A stretch of 64,000 nt of DNA from Hyphomicrobiales bacterium (GCA_900468065.1 UBTA01000008.1:1-64000), one strand, 5' to 3'. Positions 54,867-62,447 are shown, numbered from the stretch's first letter. Notes: generated by a model not told the origin, from the letters alone. Translations and numbers: made by a program.

Positions 54867-55504
54867 GGCTTGATCTCCACCAGAGGAATGGACGGGATGC
54901 GCCCGGCCTGAAACTGCCCCAGATCGACATCGATCCGGTCCGTATCGAAGCGTACCGGCACATCGAACTCGAAGCCTGCCTTCACGACAGCGCCGATCGC
55001 TGGAATTTTCGAGGACAGAAACGCCACCCGCCCAGCCGCCACGTCGAGCGTGAAATCGGCTGGCGCGACCGAGACCCCGCCAACCGAAATCACCACAGTG
55101 CCTGCAACCGGCTTGGCGATCTCACGCACAGTCACGCCACCCGCGTCGCCATAAACCTTCACCAACTGAAAGACAGCCGTCACCCCATCACCGGTGCCGA
55201 TCATCTGATCATGGCCCATGACCGCCCCGCCGGGCGCGCAGGATTTGAAATCCAGCGGATCGCGAAAGCGGAACCCGTAGAGCTGCCCCGCTCGCGCCTC
55301 GAAAAACTCCAGCACGGCGTAGAGATCGCCAATCGACTTGACCCCCGAGCCCGCATCATAATGGCGTCGCGCATCGCGCCAACGCCGGTTGCGGTTTTCC
55401 CGCCCGTTCGAAAGACTGACAATGTCGGTCCGCCGGACCGGCCCGCCACTCGTCCCCAATGCCAGGCGCAAGGGAAACCGGACCTCATGAAATCCTGTTG
55501 GCAT
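54863..55504 (-). CDS. GTA DUF2460 distal tail protein (g12)
   Basis: 213 residues matching the TIGR02217/DUF2460 family: FHEVRFPLRLALGTSGGPVR at the start, RENRNRRWRDARRHYDAG, GDLYAVLEFFEARAGQLYGF and FRFRDPLDFKS, then a beta-rich second half (VRFDTDRIDVDLGQFQAG). It forms the first ring of the tail tip. It is the first gene after the opposite-strand insert: upstream, where the tape-measure gene would normally end, lies 1.4 kb of unrelated sequence. The usual 4-bp overlap is kept only downstream with g13. Confidence 0.93.
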   Translation of the reverse strand: MPTGFHEVRFPLRLALGTSGGPVRRTDIVSLSNGRENRNRRWRDARRHYDAGSGVKSIGDLYAVLEFFEARAGQLYGFRFRDPLDFKSCAPGGAVMGHDQMIGTGDGVTAVFQLVKVYGDAGGVTVREIAKPVAGTVVISVGGVSVAPADFTLDVAAGRVAFLSSKIPAIGAVVKAGFEFDVPVRFDTDRIDVDLGQFQAGRIPSIPLVEIKP

Positions 55505-55770
55505 GATGTTTTCCGTTGTGTGTTGAATCGGTTGGCGGGGAGTCTTCAGGGATAGCGGGAGGTTGGGCAGAAGCCCTTATCCGGGCCGTCGGCTACCTTC
55601 TCCCCACAAGTGACGAAGAAGGGGCACGCCCCTATTCGGAGATGGCGATTTTGGTCCTCCCCCGCTCTCACTCCCTCAGTGCGGGCGATTGGACATCGAA
55701 ATTGTTTAGAAAGGTCGCCGCGATAACTTCATCGCCTTGTGTGGTTAAACCTCTGCGGGAGACTTGGAAC

Positions 55771-56001
55771 TTGGGCGAGTTTGTCACCACATTCCTCCGG
55801 ATATTCCTCAATTTTTTATTATTCAGCAGATTTTCGGTGGCATTTTACGTATCCCTTGGATTGCTAATCGGCTCTCTCGTGGCTGCTGGCACCAACACTC
55901 CGGCAATTTACTGGGCGGCTTTTGGAACTCTTGTTGCGATTGCGATCTTCGTGCGGATCAGGCTTCATCGGCGAAAACGGGCCCTGCATTACCGCCCGTG
56001 A
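55771..56001 (+). CDS. Small two-helix membrane protein in the GTA insert
   Basis: 76 residues from a TTG at 55771 with GGGAGA upstream; the frame is open to 55516, but that part is repeat-derived and not protein-like. Two membrane segments (about 5-40 and 45-62: FSVAFYVSLGLLIGSLVAAG and IYWAAFGTLVAIAIFVRI) and a basic tail (RLHRRKRALHYRP). A/T-ending codons are frequent, unlike neighbouring genes, suggesting foreign origin. Function unknown; superinfection-exclusion or immunity peptides have this shape, but that is a guess. Confidence 0.45.
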   Translation: MGEFVTTFLRIFLNFLLFSRFSVAFYVSLGLLIGSLVAAGTNTPAIYWAAFGTLVAIAIFVRIRLHRRKRALHYRP

Positions 56002-56038
56002 TCTCATAGCAGGCGCGGGGGTGAAGCACCCTTGAAGG

Positions 56039-56446
56039 TTGGTCACGGTGATCTCCTACCGATGCAACGATGATGGATATGCCGCGTTCCGAAATAACTC
56101 AGTGCTAACTTGGAGACGCTATTCAGAAGAGAGAATTTTCTGTTACGAGGTGCGAAGCGTGGTGAATGACTTAAATAAAAGACGTGGTCCCGACCGTTTT
56201 GATCGACTGAAAGTAAACTGTGTGGCGGCGGGTATCGCTCTGCTAGGCCCTTTGAGCCTGGCTTTTTACTTCGCGCAACTCGTTCGAGGCGAGTTTTCTT
56301 CAAGGACGAGCGTACTCGTTTCATATGCTGAAAATCCGATATCATTTTACGTCACGAGCGTCGCTTTCGGTGCCTGCGCGTTATTGCTGACAACTGTGAG
56401 CGTGCTCTTCGCGATCTTTTTATGGCGCGGACGATCGAGCAAATGA
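56039..56446 (+). CDS. Small membrane protein in the GTA insert, 135 aa
   Basis: The frame opens with TTG 56039 (GAAGG just before; GTG 56048 also possible) and ends TGA 56444-56446. A polar, basic N-terminal half (EVRSVVNDLNKRRGPDRFDR) is followed by two membrane helices (about 62-82, VAAGIALLGPLSLAFYFAQ, and 103-130, FYVTSVAFGACALLLTTVSV). Base and codon use are AT-richer than the GTA genes. A CCCGCA/TGCGGG hairpin begins right after the stop codon. Unrecognised family. Confidence 0.5.
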   Translation: MVTVISYRCNDDGYAAFRNNSVLTWRRYSEERIFCYEVRSVVNDLNKRRGPDRFDRLKVNCVAAGIALLGPLSLAFYFAQLVRGEFSSRTSVLVSYAENPISFYVTSVAFGACALLLTTVSVLFAIFLWRGRSSK

Positions 56447-56641
56447 CCCGCAGGTGCGGGCTTCGCCAAAGCAAATAAGCGTTCTTCCCCCCCTGTCGTA
56501 TTCGACCTGATGTTGAAGCGGCTGCGAGGGGAATTCGCAGGTGTATCCGTGGATCATGTCCACGATCTCGACCGCCAGTTCACGGCACTTGCCTTCCAAA
56601 CGGCTCCTATCTGCGGGTGGAATGAATCTTGCGCCGTCCAA
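56420..56641 (-). CDS. Possible 73-aa soluble protein in the GTA insert
   Basis: From a TTG at 56639-56641 the frame reads LDGARFIPPADRSRLEGKCR and on through ELAVEIVDMIHGYTCEF to a Gly/Cys-containing end. It has the look of a real helical protein: alternating polarity and few rare residues. It overlaps the end of the 135-residue gene by 27 bp tail to tail. The frame is open upstream to 56797 but without a good start. No ribosome binding site is convincing. Unrecognised. Confidence 0.35.
   Translation of the reverse strand: MDGARFIPPADRSRLEGKCRELAVEIVDMIHGYTCEFPSQPLQHQVEYDRGGRTLICFGEARTCGSFARSSAP
56447..56460 (+). terminator. Hairpin directly after the 135-aa membrane gene
   Basis: CCCGCA, a GG loop, TGCGGG: a perfect short palindrome beginning at the base after the stop codon. 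The T-tract is poor (CTTCG). Confidence 0.35.
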
Positions 56642-56710
56642 ACTGTTAATAATTCTCGTGCACGTTCCAGCTGTAGGCAGTTTGATTGCAAAAACAATTA
56701 TTGCGAGATA

Positions 56711-56878
56711 ATGAAAATGGGGTATCGCATAGGCCGAAGCCTCGCGGTGTGGGCGGCAGCGCTGCTGGTGCTCTTGTATGTCCACCACGATATGCATAGG
56801 GCCACTGGGGGCGCCACTGTTGTGGGTATTCTGTGGGCACTTGGAGAGCGGTTCCTTGGCCGCTGGCGCCGTCAGTGA
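56711..56878 (+). CDS. Single-helix small membrane protein in the GTA insert, 55 aa
   Basis: From the ATG at 56711: MKMGYRIGRSLAVWAAALLV, then a His-rich turn (YVHHDMHRATGG) and a second weakly hydrophobic part ending FLGRWRRQ. The frame is open upstream to 56510, but the earlier part is complementary to the minus-strand frame and less protein-like. It faces the tape-measure gene tail to tail (58 bp between). Function unknown. Confidence 0.4.
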   Translation: MKMGYRIGRSLAVWAAALLVLLYVHHDMHRATGGATVVGILWALGERFLGRWRRQ

Positions 56879-56935
56879 ATTTCCCCGCCTTTGATCTTAG
56901 GGCGATGGGCATACCGAAAAAACCGCATCGCCCGC

Positions 56936-57520
56936 TCAAAGCCCTCTTCTTCCCCGCCCCACCGTGCGCGTCAACATCGCCGCAATCTGCCCCTCCGACT
57001 TCCGAAAACTCTGCACATCGGACGCCGTCACGTTGAAGACCACATTCATCGCCGCACCGCCGCCCGTTGACGCCACACCAAGCGATCCATCGGAACCGCG
57101 CTTCAGCGGCAGGATCGCCTCCGATCCGGCCTCGCCCATCAATCCCATCTGGCCGTCCATCGGAAAATAGGTCGGCGTTGACACGACACCGCCGGCGGCA
57201 AATGGCGTCACCCTGCCCGGTACGCCACCTTCGGCAAAAGCGGTCACCCCACTCAGGCTGCCGGTAAGCCCCGAGATCGCCGAACCGAGCAACCCCTCGA
57301 GCGGCTTCAAACCTGCCGAAAGCGCAATCTCCGTCAGCCGCAACCCGGCACCGCGCAGCACATCCTCCAGCCCCTTGCCACCCCGCGTCGCCGAGGCCAA
57401 AGCCCCGGTCAGTGCCGAGCCGAACGAGCGGGAGCGCCGCTCCAGGTCGTCCAGCACATCCTTCAAAGCGTCCGCATCCTCGGCTGCCGCCGAAAACCCG
57501 ATCTCATCGCGTTCCATCAT
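56936..57520 (-). CDS. GTA short tape-measure protein (g11)
   Basis: 194 residues, the short length usual for RcGTA-type tape measures. A helical N-terminus (DALKDVLDDLERRSRSFGSA) is followed by the lambda-type GGKGLEDVLRGAG and LLGSAISGLTGSLSGVT, then the Gly-rich tail FAEGGVPGRVTPFAAGGVV and MGEAGSEAILPLKRG seen at the C-terminus of phage tail-length proteins. It sets tail length. The start is the ATG pair near 57518-57520. The next tail gene (g12) is separated by the opposite-strand insert. Confidence 0.9.
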   Translation of the reverse strand: MMERDEIGFSAAAEDADALKDVLDDLERRSRSFGSALTGALASATRGGKGLEDVLRGAGLRLTEIALSAGLKPLEGLLGSAISGLTGSLSGVTAFAEGGVPGRVTPFAAGGVVSTPTYFPMDGQMGLMGEAGSEAILPLKRGSDGSLGVASTGGGAAMNVVFNVTASDVQSFRKSEGQIAAMLTRTVGRGRRGL

Positions 57521-57548
57521 TGTCTCCTCAAAAAGAATGTCCGCCGTC

Positions 57549-57764
57549 TCAGTCCGGAAACGCCACCATCAGCGTTTCCAGGCCTGAGCGATCCGGAACC
57601 GCCCCGGAAGGCCGCAATCCGCCGAATGCGGCGCGCATCTCCCTTGGGGTCATCGACCAGAATTCCCGCGCTGGAAGCCGCAGCAGGCAAAGCCCGGCAT
57701 GCATCGCCGGCCCCCACGGAAACGGGGGTGGCAAACCACCATCCTTGCCCGCTGCGGCTCTCAA
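57549..57764 (-). CDS. GTA rcc01693-like small protein
   Basis: 71 residues, between g10 and the tape measure, overlapping the g10 stop by 4 bp. The pattern AMHAGLCLLRLPAREFWSMT followed by PREMRAAFGG matches the short proteins at this place in alphaproteobacterial GTAs (a distorted second half of the tail-assembly chaperone module). The N-terminal 18 residues are Gly/Pro-rich and may not be translated; an internal ATG (AMHAG) is possible. Confidence 0.75.
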   Translation of the reverse strand: MRAAAGKDGGLPPPFPWGPAMHAGLCLLRLPAREFWSMTPREMRAAFGGLRPSGAVPDRSGLETLMVAFPD

Positions 57765-58123
57765 GGGTTTGCTTGGTCCTCCGCGCTGCCGAAGGTCGCC
57801 GCCAGCAACTCGCTGGTCAGCCGCGCCAGCCCGGCAATGCCGCCGTCGATGCTCATGACGGCAACATCCTCGTCGGACACCAGATTGCCGCCACCGCGCA
57901 GGCCGGCGCTGAGGATGCGGATCATGTCCTCGGCCTTCAGCCGCCCGGCGGAAAACCGCGCCGCAAGCGCGATCAGATTGTCAGCCGCAAAAGCGGTCTC
58001 CAGCTCGGCCAGGCTGCCGAGCGTCAGGCAGAGTATCCGCCGCTCGCCACCGATGACGGCCTCCACCTCGCCGCGATGCCGGTTCGCCCGGCCCGTTACC
58101 CCAGTGTTGCGCCCGGTCATCAC
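57761..58123 (-). CDS. GTA tail assembly chaperone-like protein (g10)
   Basis: 120 residues matching the GTA-gp10/TAC family: NRHRGEVEAVIGGERRILCL, TLGSLAELETAF, the helix LIALAARFSAGRLKAEDMIR and ILSAGLRGGG. It probably chaperones tape-measure assembly. The start overlaps the g9 stop by 4 bp, and its own stop overlaps the next gene. Confidence 0.88.
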   Translation of the reverse strand: MMTGRNTGVTGRANRHRGEVEAVIGGERRILCLTLGSLAELETAFAADNLIALAARFSAGRLKAEDMIRILSAGLRGGGNLVSDEDVAVMSIDGGIAGLARLTSELLAATFGSAEDQANP

Positions 58124-58527
58124 AGCGCCGCAAAGGTCAGGGCACCGGCCGATTCCAGCGCCGTCTCGAACAGGATCTCGCCATTATACTGGCCCGAATA
58201 TTCCAGCGCCGTCACCTGGAACGGCCCGGTCAACGTGCCGAAATCCGGAATGACGATCTGCCAGTTGAGGATCGAGCCGTTAAAGAACGCCGCGCGCACC
58301 AGCGCATCCGAACTCTGGTCCTTGAAGATGCCGGCACCCGACACGGCGGCCCGCTGCACGCCGGCGCCGCCCAGAAGCTCCCGCCACCGGCCCGCCGATT
58401 CCGCATCCGTCGCGTCCACCGTCTCGGCGTTGAAGGCCAGCCGCTTCGAGCGCAGCCCTGCCACCGTCAGGTAAGAGCCGCCGTTGTCGATCTTCAAAAG
58501 AAGATCCTTCCCCTTCTGCGCCACCAT
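58120..58527 (-). CDS. GTA major tail tube protein (g9)
   Basis: 135 residues from the ATG at 58525-58527 (MVAQKGKDLLLKIDNGG), the usual start of TP901-1-like GTA tail proteins; a longer opening to 58584 is not needed. Family marks: FNAETVDATDAESAGRWREL, GAGVQRAAVSGAGIFKD and the ending LEYSGQYNGEILFETALESA. It forms the tail tube. A 76-bp gap precedes it. Confidence 0.93.
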   Translation of the reverse strand: MVAQKGKDLLLKIDNGGSYLTVAGLRSKRLAFNAETVDATDAESAGRWRELLGGAGVQRAAVSGAGIFKDQSSDALVRAAFFNGSILNWQIVIPDFGTLTGPFQVTALEYSGQYNGEILFETALESAGALTFAAL

Positions 58528-58603
58528 GTCTTCATCCTTCTCAGAAACGAAAAAGGCGCCCGTGAAGGACGCCGACGAATTCACATTTCGATTGCAGGAA
58601 ACC

Positions 58604-59002
58604 TCACTCGGTCACCGCCCGAAAGACCATTTCCGCCAAATGCCCCTTGGCCTTGGCATCACGGCCCGTTTTCGTGCGCCGATGCAAAATGCTGACCAAA
58701 ACAAACCCTGGCAGGACGAGCGGCCCGTCGTCCAGGAGGACGCGTACCCGCGCGGCAATCTCCTGCGCGACCCGGCTTCCGCCTTCGCCCGTGCGCACTT
58801 CCAGCATGACGAGATGTTCTTCCCCCGCCTCGCTCGCCGTCGACGCATCGCGGCTGTCGATCCCGGCGATGAAAATACCGGGCCGGTGCGATCGCGCCTG
58901 CAGGTGATCGTGAACCCCATCTGCCCCGGCCAATGACGTCAGCGCGGCGTCGCCGGCAAGCGTCATGAAAACTGCCTTTTGCAAGGCTCCCGCAGCGCTC
59001 AT
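58604..59002 (-). CDS. GTA tail terminator/completion protein, DUF3168 (g8)
   Basis: 132 residues from the ATG at 59000-59002, which overlaps the g7 stop by 4 bp. DUF3168 signature: ALQKAVFMTLAGDAALTSLA, HRPGIFIAGIDSRDAST, EEHLVMLEVRTGEGG and ARVRVLLDDGPLVLPGFVLV. It caps the tail and joins it to the head. Confidence 0.92.
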   Translation of the reverse strand: MSAAGALQKAVFMTLAGDAALTSLAGADGVHDHLQARSHRPGIFIAGIDSRDASTASEAGEEHLVMLEVRTGEGGSRVAQEIAARVRVLLDDGPLVLPGFVLVSILHRRTKTGRDAKAKGHLAEMVFRAVTE

Positions 59003-59334
59003 CGTCCTTCCTCCGCGCAACGGCAAACCAGATAGCGTCGCGTCTCGTCCGGATCATGGAATGTCCGGACCATAAAGATCCGTGTCCCCTTGCGAAACCG
59101 CATACCGGCCTGCATATCCTCGCGGAACCGGATCGAGATACGATGCGTCGCAGTGAAAACATCTGCATCCGCCCGCTCCTCTTCAGTGACGGAAACAGGC
59201 TCGATCCGTGCCCAGAGCGACGTCACCGGCGCAAAACCCGGCACGATACCGCCCTGGCCATCGCTGGCGTCATCGCGCATTTCCAGATCGAGCCGCGCCG
59301 AAAGCTGGCCGGGATCGAGGTTGACTGCGCCCAT
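58999..59334 (-). CDS. GTA head closure / head-tail joining protein (g7)
   Basis: 111 residues from the ATG at 59332-59334, two bases after the g6 stop; an in-frame earlier start would overlap g6. Head-tail adaptor pattern: LSARLDLEMRDDASDGQGG, PVTSLWARIEPVSVTEEERA, THRISIRFREDMQAGMRFRK and the end DETRRYLVCRCAEEGR. It plugs the portal channel. Confidence 0.9.
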   Translation of the reverse strand: MGAVNLDPGQLSARLDLEMRDDASDGQGGIVPGFAPVTSLWARIEPVSVTEEERADADVFTATHRISIRFREDMQAGMRFRKGTRIFMVRTFHDPDETRRYLVCRCAEEGR

Positions 59335-59336
59335 GA

Positions 59337-59906
59337 TCAAATCCCCCGCCGGCAAAAGGGAGCGATCAGCCGGTCGTAACCGGCAGGCACCGCCGCCGGC
59401 TGGCTGCCGGGTGAAACTGCGCCGCGAAATTCATAGAGCAGCGCCGCATGCAACAGCATCGCCCGTTTGAGCGTGTCGGGCACGTCAACACCGGCCGCCC
59501 CGAACCCGGCCGTAAAATCGATCTCGATCCCGTTGACCTCCCGTCCCGGCTCCGGTTGCCGCGGCAGGATCAGCCGCGCCGGGCGCGCCTGTCCGTCCAG
59601 CACGAAACCGGCGGTATCGACGGCAACGGGCAAACCGTCCGCATCGTAAACCGTAACTGCCTCAATCGTTTGCACCGGCCCCCTACCAATCTGAATCACC
59701 CGGGCAGGCGGCCAGTCATCGAGATAGAGCCGGAAGATCCGTGTCAAAAGCGACAGCCCGGTCTGGCGCTCCAGATGCTCGCGCACGGTGCGGATCAGCC
59801 CGGCGATCACAGCATCATCGGCGCTTGTTTCGACACGCAGATGCGCCTTCGTCTCGGCAAGCGTCAGCGGCTCGCCGAGCGGCGGCGCCAGTTCGGTGAT
59901 GGTCAT
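59337..59906 (-). CDS. GTA adaptor/head-tail connector protein (g6)
   Basis: 189 residues from the ATG at 59904-59906 with GGAGAG upstream. The phage gp6-like connector core is clear: PLGEPLTLAETKAHLRVETS, DDAVIAGLIRTVREHLERQT, then a strand-rich insert (FRLYLDDWPP) and VPDTLKRAMLLHAALLYEFR at the end. It binds below the portal. A strong hairpin lies between this gene and the capsid gene. Confidence 0.92.
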   Translation of the reverse strand: MTITELAPPLGEPLTLAETKAHLRVETSADDAVIAGLIRTVREHLERQTGLSLLTRIFRLYLDDWPPARVIQIGRGPVQTIEAVTVYDADGLPVAVDTAGFVLDGQARPARLILPRQPEPGREVNGIEIDFTAGFGAAGVDVPDTLKRAMLLHAALLYEFRGAVSPGSQPAAVPAGYDRLIAPFCRRGI

Positions 59907-59944
59907 GGATCTCTCCGTCAATGAGGCGGTGGGGCGATTGGATT

Positions 59945-59979
59945 GGGTGGACGCAGCGGGAGGGGAGCTGCGTCCACCC
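59945..59979. other. 13-bp perfect inverted repeat between capsid (g5) and g6
   Basis: GGGTGGACGCAGC (59945-59957) and its exact reverse complement (59967-59979) around a 9-base G-rich loop, in the 145-bp spacer. No T-tract follows on the transcribed strand. It could protect the 3' end of a processed capsid message or act as a partial terminator, giving high capsid output relative to tail genes. Confidence 0.6.
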
Positions 59980-60051
59980 TCGCGCACTGCGGCAGGGAAG
60001 ACCGCGGCGCGAATGGTTCGACCCTTTGAGAAAGGGCGGCCTTACGCGTAT

Positions 60052-61320
60052 TCAAGATGACGCGAATTTAATCAGCTTGATAGCCTCAAAATTTTGCACT
60101 CCCCCGCCGACCCGCTTGGTGGTGTAAAACAGCACATAGGGTTTTGCCGAATAGGGATCGCGCAGCACCCGCACGCCGGTGCGGTCGACGACCAGATAAC
60201 CGGCGGCAAAGTTGCCAAACGCGATTGACGTGCTGCCCGCGCCGATATCCGGCATGTCCTCGGCCTCGGCAATCGGAAACCCCATCAGCGAGGCCTGCTG
60301 GCCAGCCACCGCCGGCGGACGCCAGAGATAATTGCCGTCGGCATCCTTGAACTTGCGGATCTCGGCCTGGGTCTTGCGGTTCATCACGAAGGCAGCGTTC
60401 TGCCGGTGTCCGGCCTTCAGCGCATAGATCACGTCGATCAGCGTGTCGGATGGTCCGCTCGCCTTGAAGGCACCGGCGGCCCCGGTTGCAATATAGCCGA
60501 TATTGCCCCAGCTCCAGCTCGCCTCCGCCACATTGGTATAGCTCAAGAACCCCTTCGGCTTGTTGGTGCCGTCGCCGGAAACGAAGGCCGTGCCTTCCTG
60601 TTCGCCAAAGGCGATATCGACTTCGGATGCGATCCAGTTCTCGATATCGACCGCCACGTCATCGAGGAGCGCCGCCGTCGCCGCAGGCATCGCGTAGAGT
60701 TCCATGGTCGGGAAGGAGAGCTCGGCCAGCTGCGGCGTCGTTGTCTGCGGCCGCACGGCCGTCTCCGCCACCCAGCCGGTCGCCATGCCGGCAAGCGCAA
60801 ACGGTTTCTTCAGCACCGCCCCCGACACCTGCCGCACCGTCGCCATTGATCGGATCGGCGAGACCACAGAAAGCCGCCTGCCGATTTCCGTGTCGGTCTC
60901 GTTGGGCACCAGATAGCCGCCGTCGCTGGCTGAGCCGATCGAAAATGCCTTGGCCTCCAGTTCGCGCAACGCCTGCTCGTCGCCCCGGCGGATATAGCTT
61001 TCGAATGCCGCCTTGTGCTCCATCGTCTCCAGGCTGGTTTCGCCACTGCGCCCCAGCGCCGGCCGCGCCTTCTTCAGGGCCAACTGGTCGATGACCCGCT
61101 TCTGCTCGTCCATGGTGCGTGAAATGCGATCCATCTTGTCGCGCGTGATGACATCGGCCGTCAGCTTGCTTTCCAGCTCGCCCAGCCGCCGGTCATTGGT
61201 TTCCTTGAATGCCTCGAAGGCACCCATGAAATCCTCGAATGCCGCCGTCATCGTTTCCGGCGCGGTCTTGATTTCCGGGGCGACCTTGCCTGGCAGTGCC
61301 ATGTTGCTCGTCTCGTTCAT
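60052..61320 (-). CDS. GTA major capsid protein, HK97 fold (g5)
   Basis: 422 residues, usual length. The N-terminal 110 residues are a coiled-coil delta/scaffold region (FEAFKETNDRRLGELESKLT) removed by the prohead protease. The HK97 core starts near 120: AFSIGSASDGGYLVPNETDT, VAETAVRPQTTTPQLAELSF, WIASEVDIAFGEQEGTAFVS and the C-terminal P-domain pieces VDRTGVRVLRDPYSAKPYVL. Its start overlaps the protease stop by 4 bp. Confidence 0.97.
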   Translation of the reverse strand: MNETSNMALPGKVAPEIKTAPETMTAAFEDFMGAFEAFKETNDRRLGELESKLTADVITRDKMDRISRTMDEQKRVIDQLALKKARPALGRSGETSLETMEHKAAFESYIRRGDEQALRELEAKAFSIGSASDGGYLVPNETDTEIGRRLSVVSPIRSMATVRQVSGAVLKKPFALAGMATGWVAETAVRPQTTTPQLAELSFPTMELYAMPAATAALLDDVAVDIENWIASEVDIAFGEQEGTAFVSGDGTNKPKGFLSYTNVAEASWSWGNIGYIATGAAGAFKASGPSDTLIDVIYALKAGHRQNAAFVMNRKTQAEIRKFKDADGNYLWRPPAVAGQQASLMGFPIAEAEDMPDIGAGSTSIAFGNFAAGYLVVDRTGVRVLRDPYSAKPYVLFYTTKRVGGGVQNFEAIKLIKFASS

Positions 61321-61895
61321 CGATGTGTCCTTCTGTCAGAGAGCTTCATCATCCGGGCCGCCCGCCGCATCGTGCGCACGAGCTCCGTTTCCGTATCGCG
61401 GAAGAACCGCGCATTCTTGACGTTCGAAACCCTGGCCGATGGCAGCATCGGAAAGGTGACGATCGAGATTTCCCAGAGATCGGCTTCGAGGATGCGGCGC
61501 ACGCCGCTCTTGCCGTCGGTCTTCGCCTTGACGGTCTGGAAGCCGATCGACAGCCCGTCGAGCGCACCCGCCTTCATCAGCATGTGCACCTCCTGCGCCC
61601 GGGCTACCCCAGGCGACAAAAGCCCCTCGACATAAAGCCCGCGTGCATCCTCGCGGATGGTCTTCCAGGTGCCCAACGGTTCGCCGGGATCGTGCTGGAA
61701 CAGCATACGCACACCGCTTGGGCCGCGCCGGGCGAGAGACTGCCGAAAGGCACCGGGCGCAATCGCGTCCTTGCCGAGATCGACCTCGCCAAAAATGCTG
61801 GCGTAGCCGGAAAACCGCCCTTGCCCGGTCACCCCGGAAAGCGTCAGATTGGCAAACTTCTGCGTTCGCCAGACAGGCATCCTGTCGGTCGTCAT
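61317..61895 (-). CDS. GTA HK97-family prohead protease (g4)
   Basis: 192 residues; the ATG at 61893-61895 has GGAGAG upstream. Serine herpesvirus-type protease pattern: SGYASIFGEVDLGKDAIAPG, GVRMLFQHDPGEPLGTWKTI with the catalytic His, and ALDGLSIGFQTVKA with the catalytic Ser, then DLWEISIVTFPMLPSARV. It matures the capsid encoded next (4-bp overlap). Confidence 0.95.
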   Translation of the reverse strand: MTTDRMPVWRTQKFANLTLSGVTGQGRFSGYASIFGEVDLGKDAIAPGAFRQSLARRGPSGVRMLFQHDPGEPLGTWKTIREDARGLYVEGLLSPGVARAQEVHMLMKAGALDGLSIGFQTVKAKTDGKSGVRRILEADLWEISIVTFPMLPSARVSNVKNARFFRDTETELVRTMRRAARMMKLSDRRTHR

Positions 61896-62078
61896 GGTCT
61901 CTCTCCGATGTTTGAAAATACCGTGCACGGCAAAGCCGGCCGCCAGGCGTCAGCGTCTTGCCACCAAAATTATTCAAAGCCCGGGGTTGATCGCCGGCGG
62001 CTCCGGTCTATCTCGACCCGGGCCGTCAACGAGGGACGGCCGTGAACTGACGCAGGATGCGATGCGGACAGGGTCACA

Positions 62079-62106
62079 CCCGGGCGGGACATTCGCTCCG
62101 CCCGGG
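62079..62106. repeat. Palindromic repeat between g4 and the small membrane gene
   Basis: CCCGGGCGG (62079-62087) pairs exactly with CCGCCCGGG (62098-62106), part of a longer repeat-like stretch (about 62010-62115) with ACAGGGTCACACC and GGGATGAC words of the rhizobial intergenic type. The 234-bp gap 61896-62129 holds nothing else I can support. Confidence 0.6.
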
Positions 62107-62129
62107 ATGACAGCCGGCATTTGCTTGGC

Positions 62130-62447
62130 CTAATCCGGCCGTGTGCCAAACCGCTCCGCCACGCGCACCGCCGCTCCCATCACCCACCAGGCCATCAGGC
62201 TGGACGCCGCCGAGCCGGTCAGCATCACTTCGGCGCCTGAAAGGCTGCCGGCGATACCGAGCTTGGTGACGATCCAGAGCCCCGCCGGCCCGCCGAAAAT
62301 CAGCCCGCAGGAAAGGCCGGTGAAAAAGCGCGAGGCCGCCTCGCGCTTGCCCTTCGGCAGCATATAGATCAGCGACACCGCAGCCCCGGCCGCAGCGCCG
62401 ATACCCTTGGCAGCCCAAAGGCCCGGGTCATTGCCAAAATCAGCCAT
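62130..62447 (-). CDS. GTA small membrane protein (g3.5 position, DUF6107-like)
   Basis: 105 residues: an N-terminal soluble stretch (MADFGNDPGLWAAKG) then three hydrophobic segments (about 13-32, 42-62, 76-96; GAAAGAAVSLIYML, FTGLSCGLIFGGPAGLWIV, ASSLMAWWVMGAAVRVAE). Proteins like this occur between portal and protease in Rhizobiales GTA clusters; I recall the DUF6107 label but cannot confirm it here. A role in membrane-associated assembly or release is a guess. The start is the ATG at 62445-62447. Confidence 0.75.
   Translation of the reverse strand: MADFGNDPGLWAAKGIGAAAGAAVSLIYMLPKGKREAASRFFTGLSCGLIFGGPAGLWIVTKLGIAGSLSGAEVMLTGSAASSLMAWWVMGAAVRVAERFGTRPD

Larger units (their letters stand above)
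55505..56935. other. Cargo-like insert between GTA tape measure (g11) and g12
   Basis: 1431 bp, visibly AT-richer than the flanking GTA genes, with several short plus-strand frames and one minus-strand frame, none phage-like. The right end of g12 is followed by a piece of palindromic repeat (about 55571-55635, CTTATCCGGGCCGTCGGCTA and TTCTCCCCACAAG). No transposase or direct repeats at the borders are evident. In RcGTA-type clusters g11 and g12 are normally adjacent. Confidence 0.7.

Noticed and set aside
59921-60051. A plus-strand frame through the g5-g6 gap
   Set aside because: It crosses the inverted repeat, has no ribosome binding site and is not protein-like.
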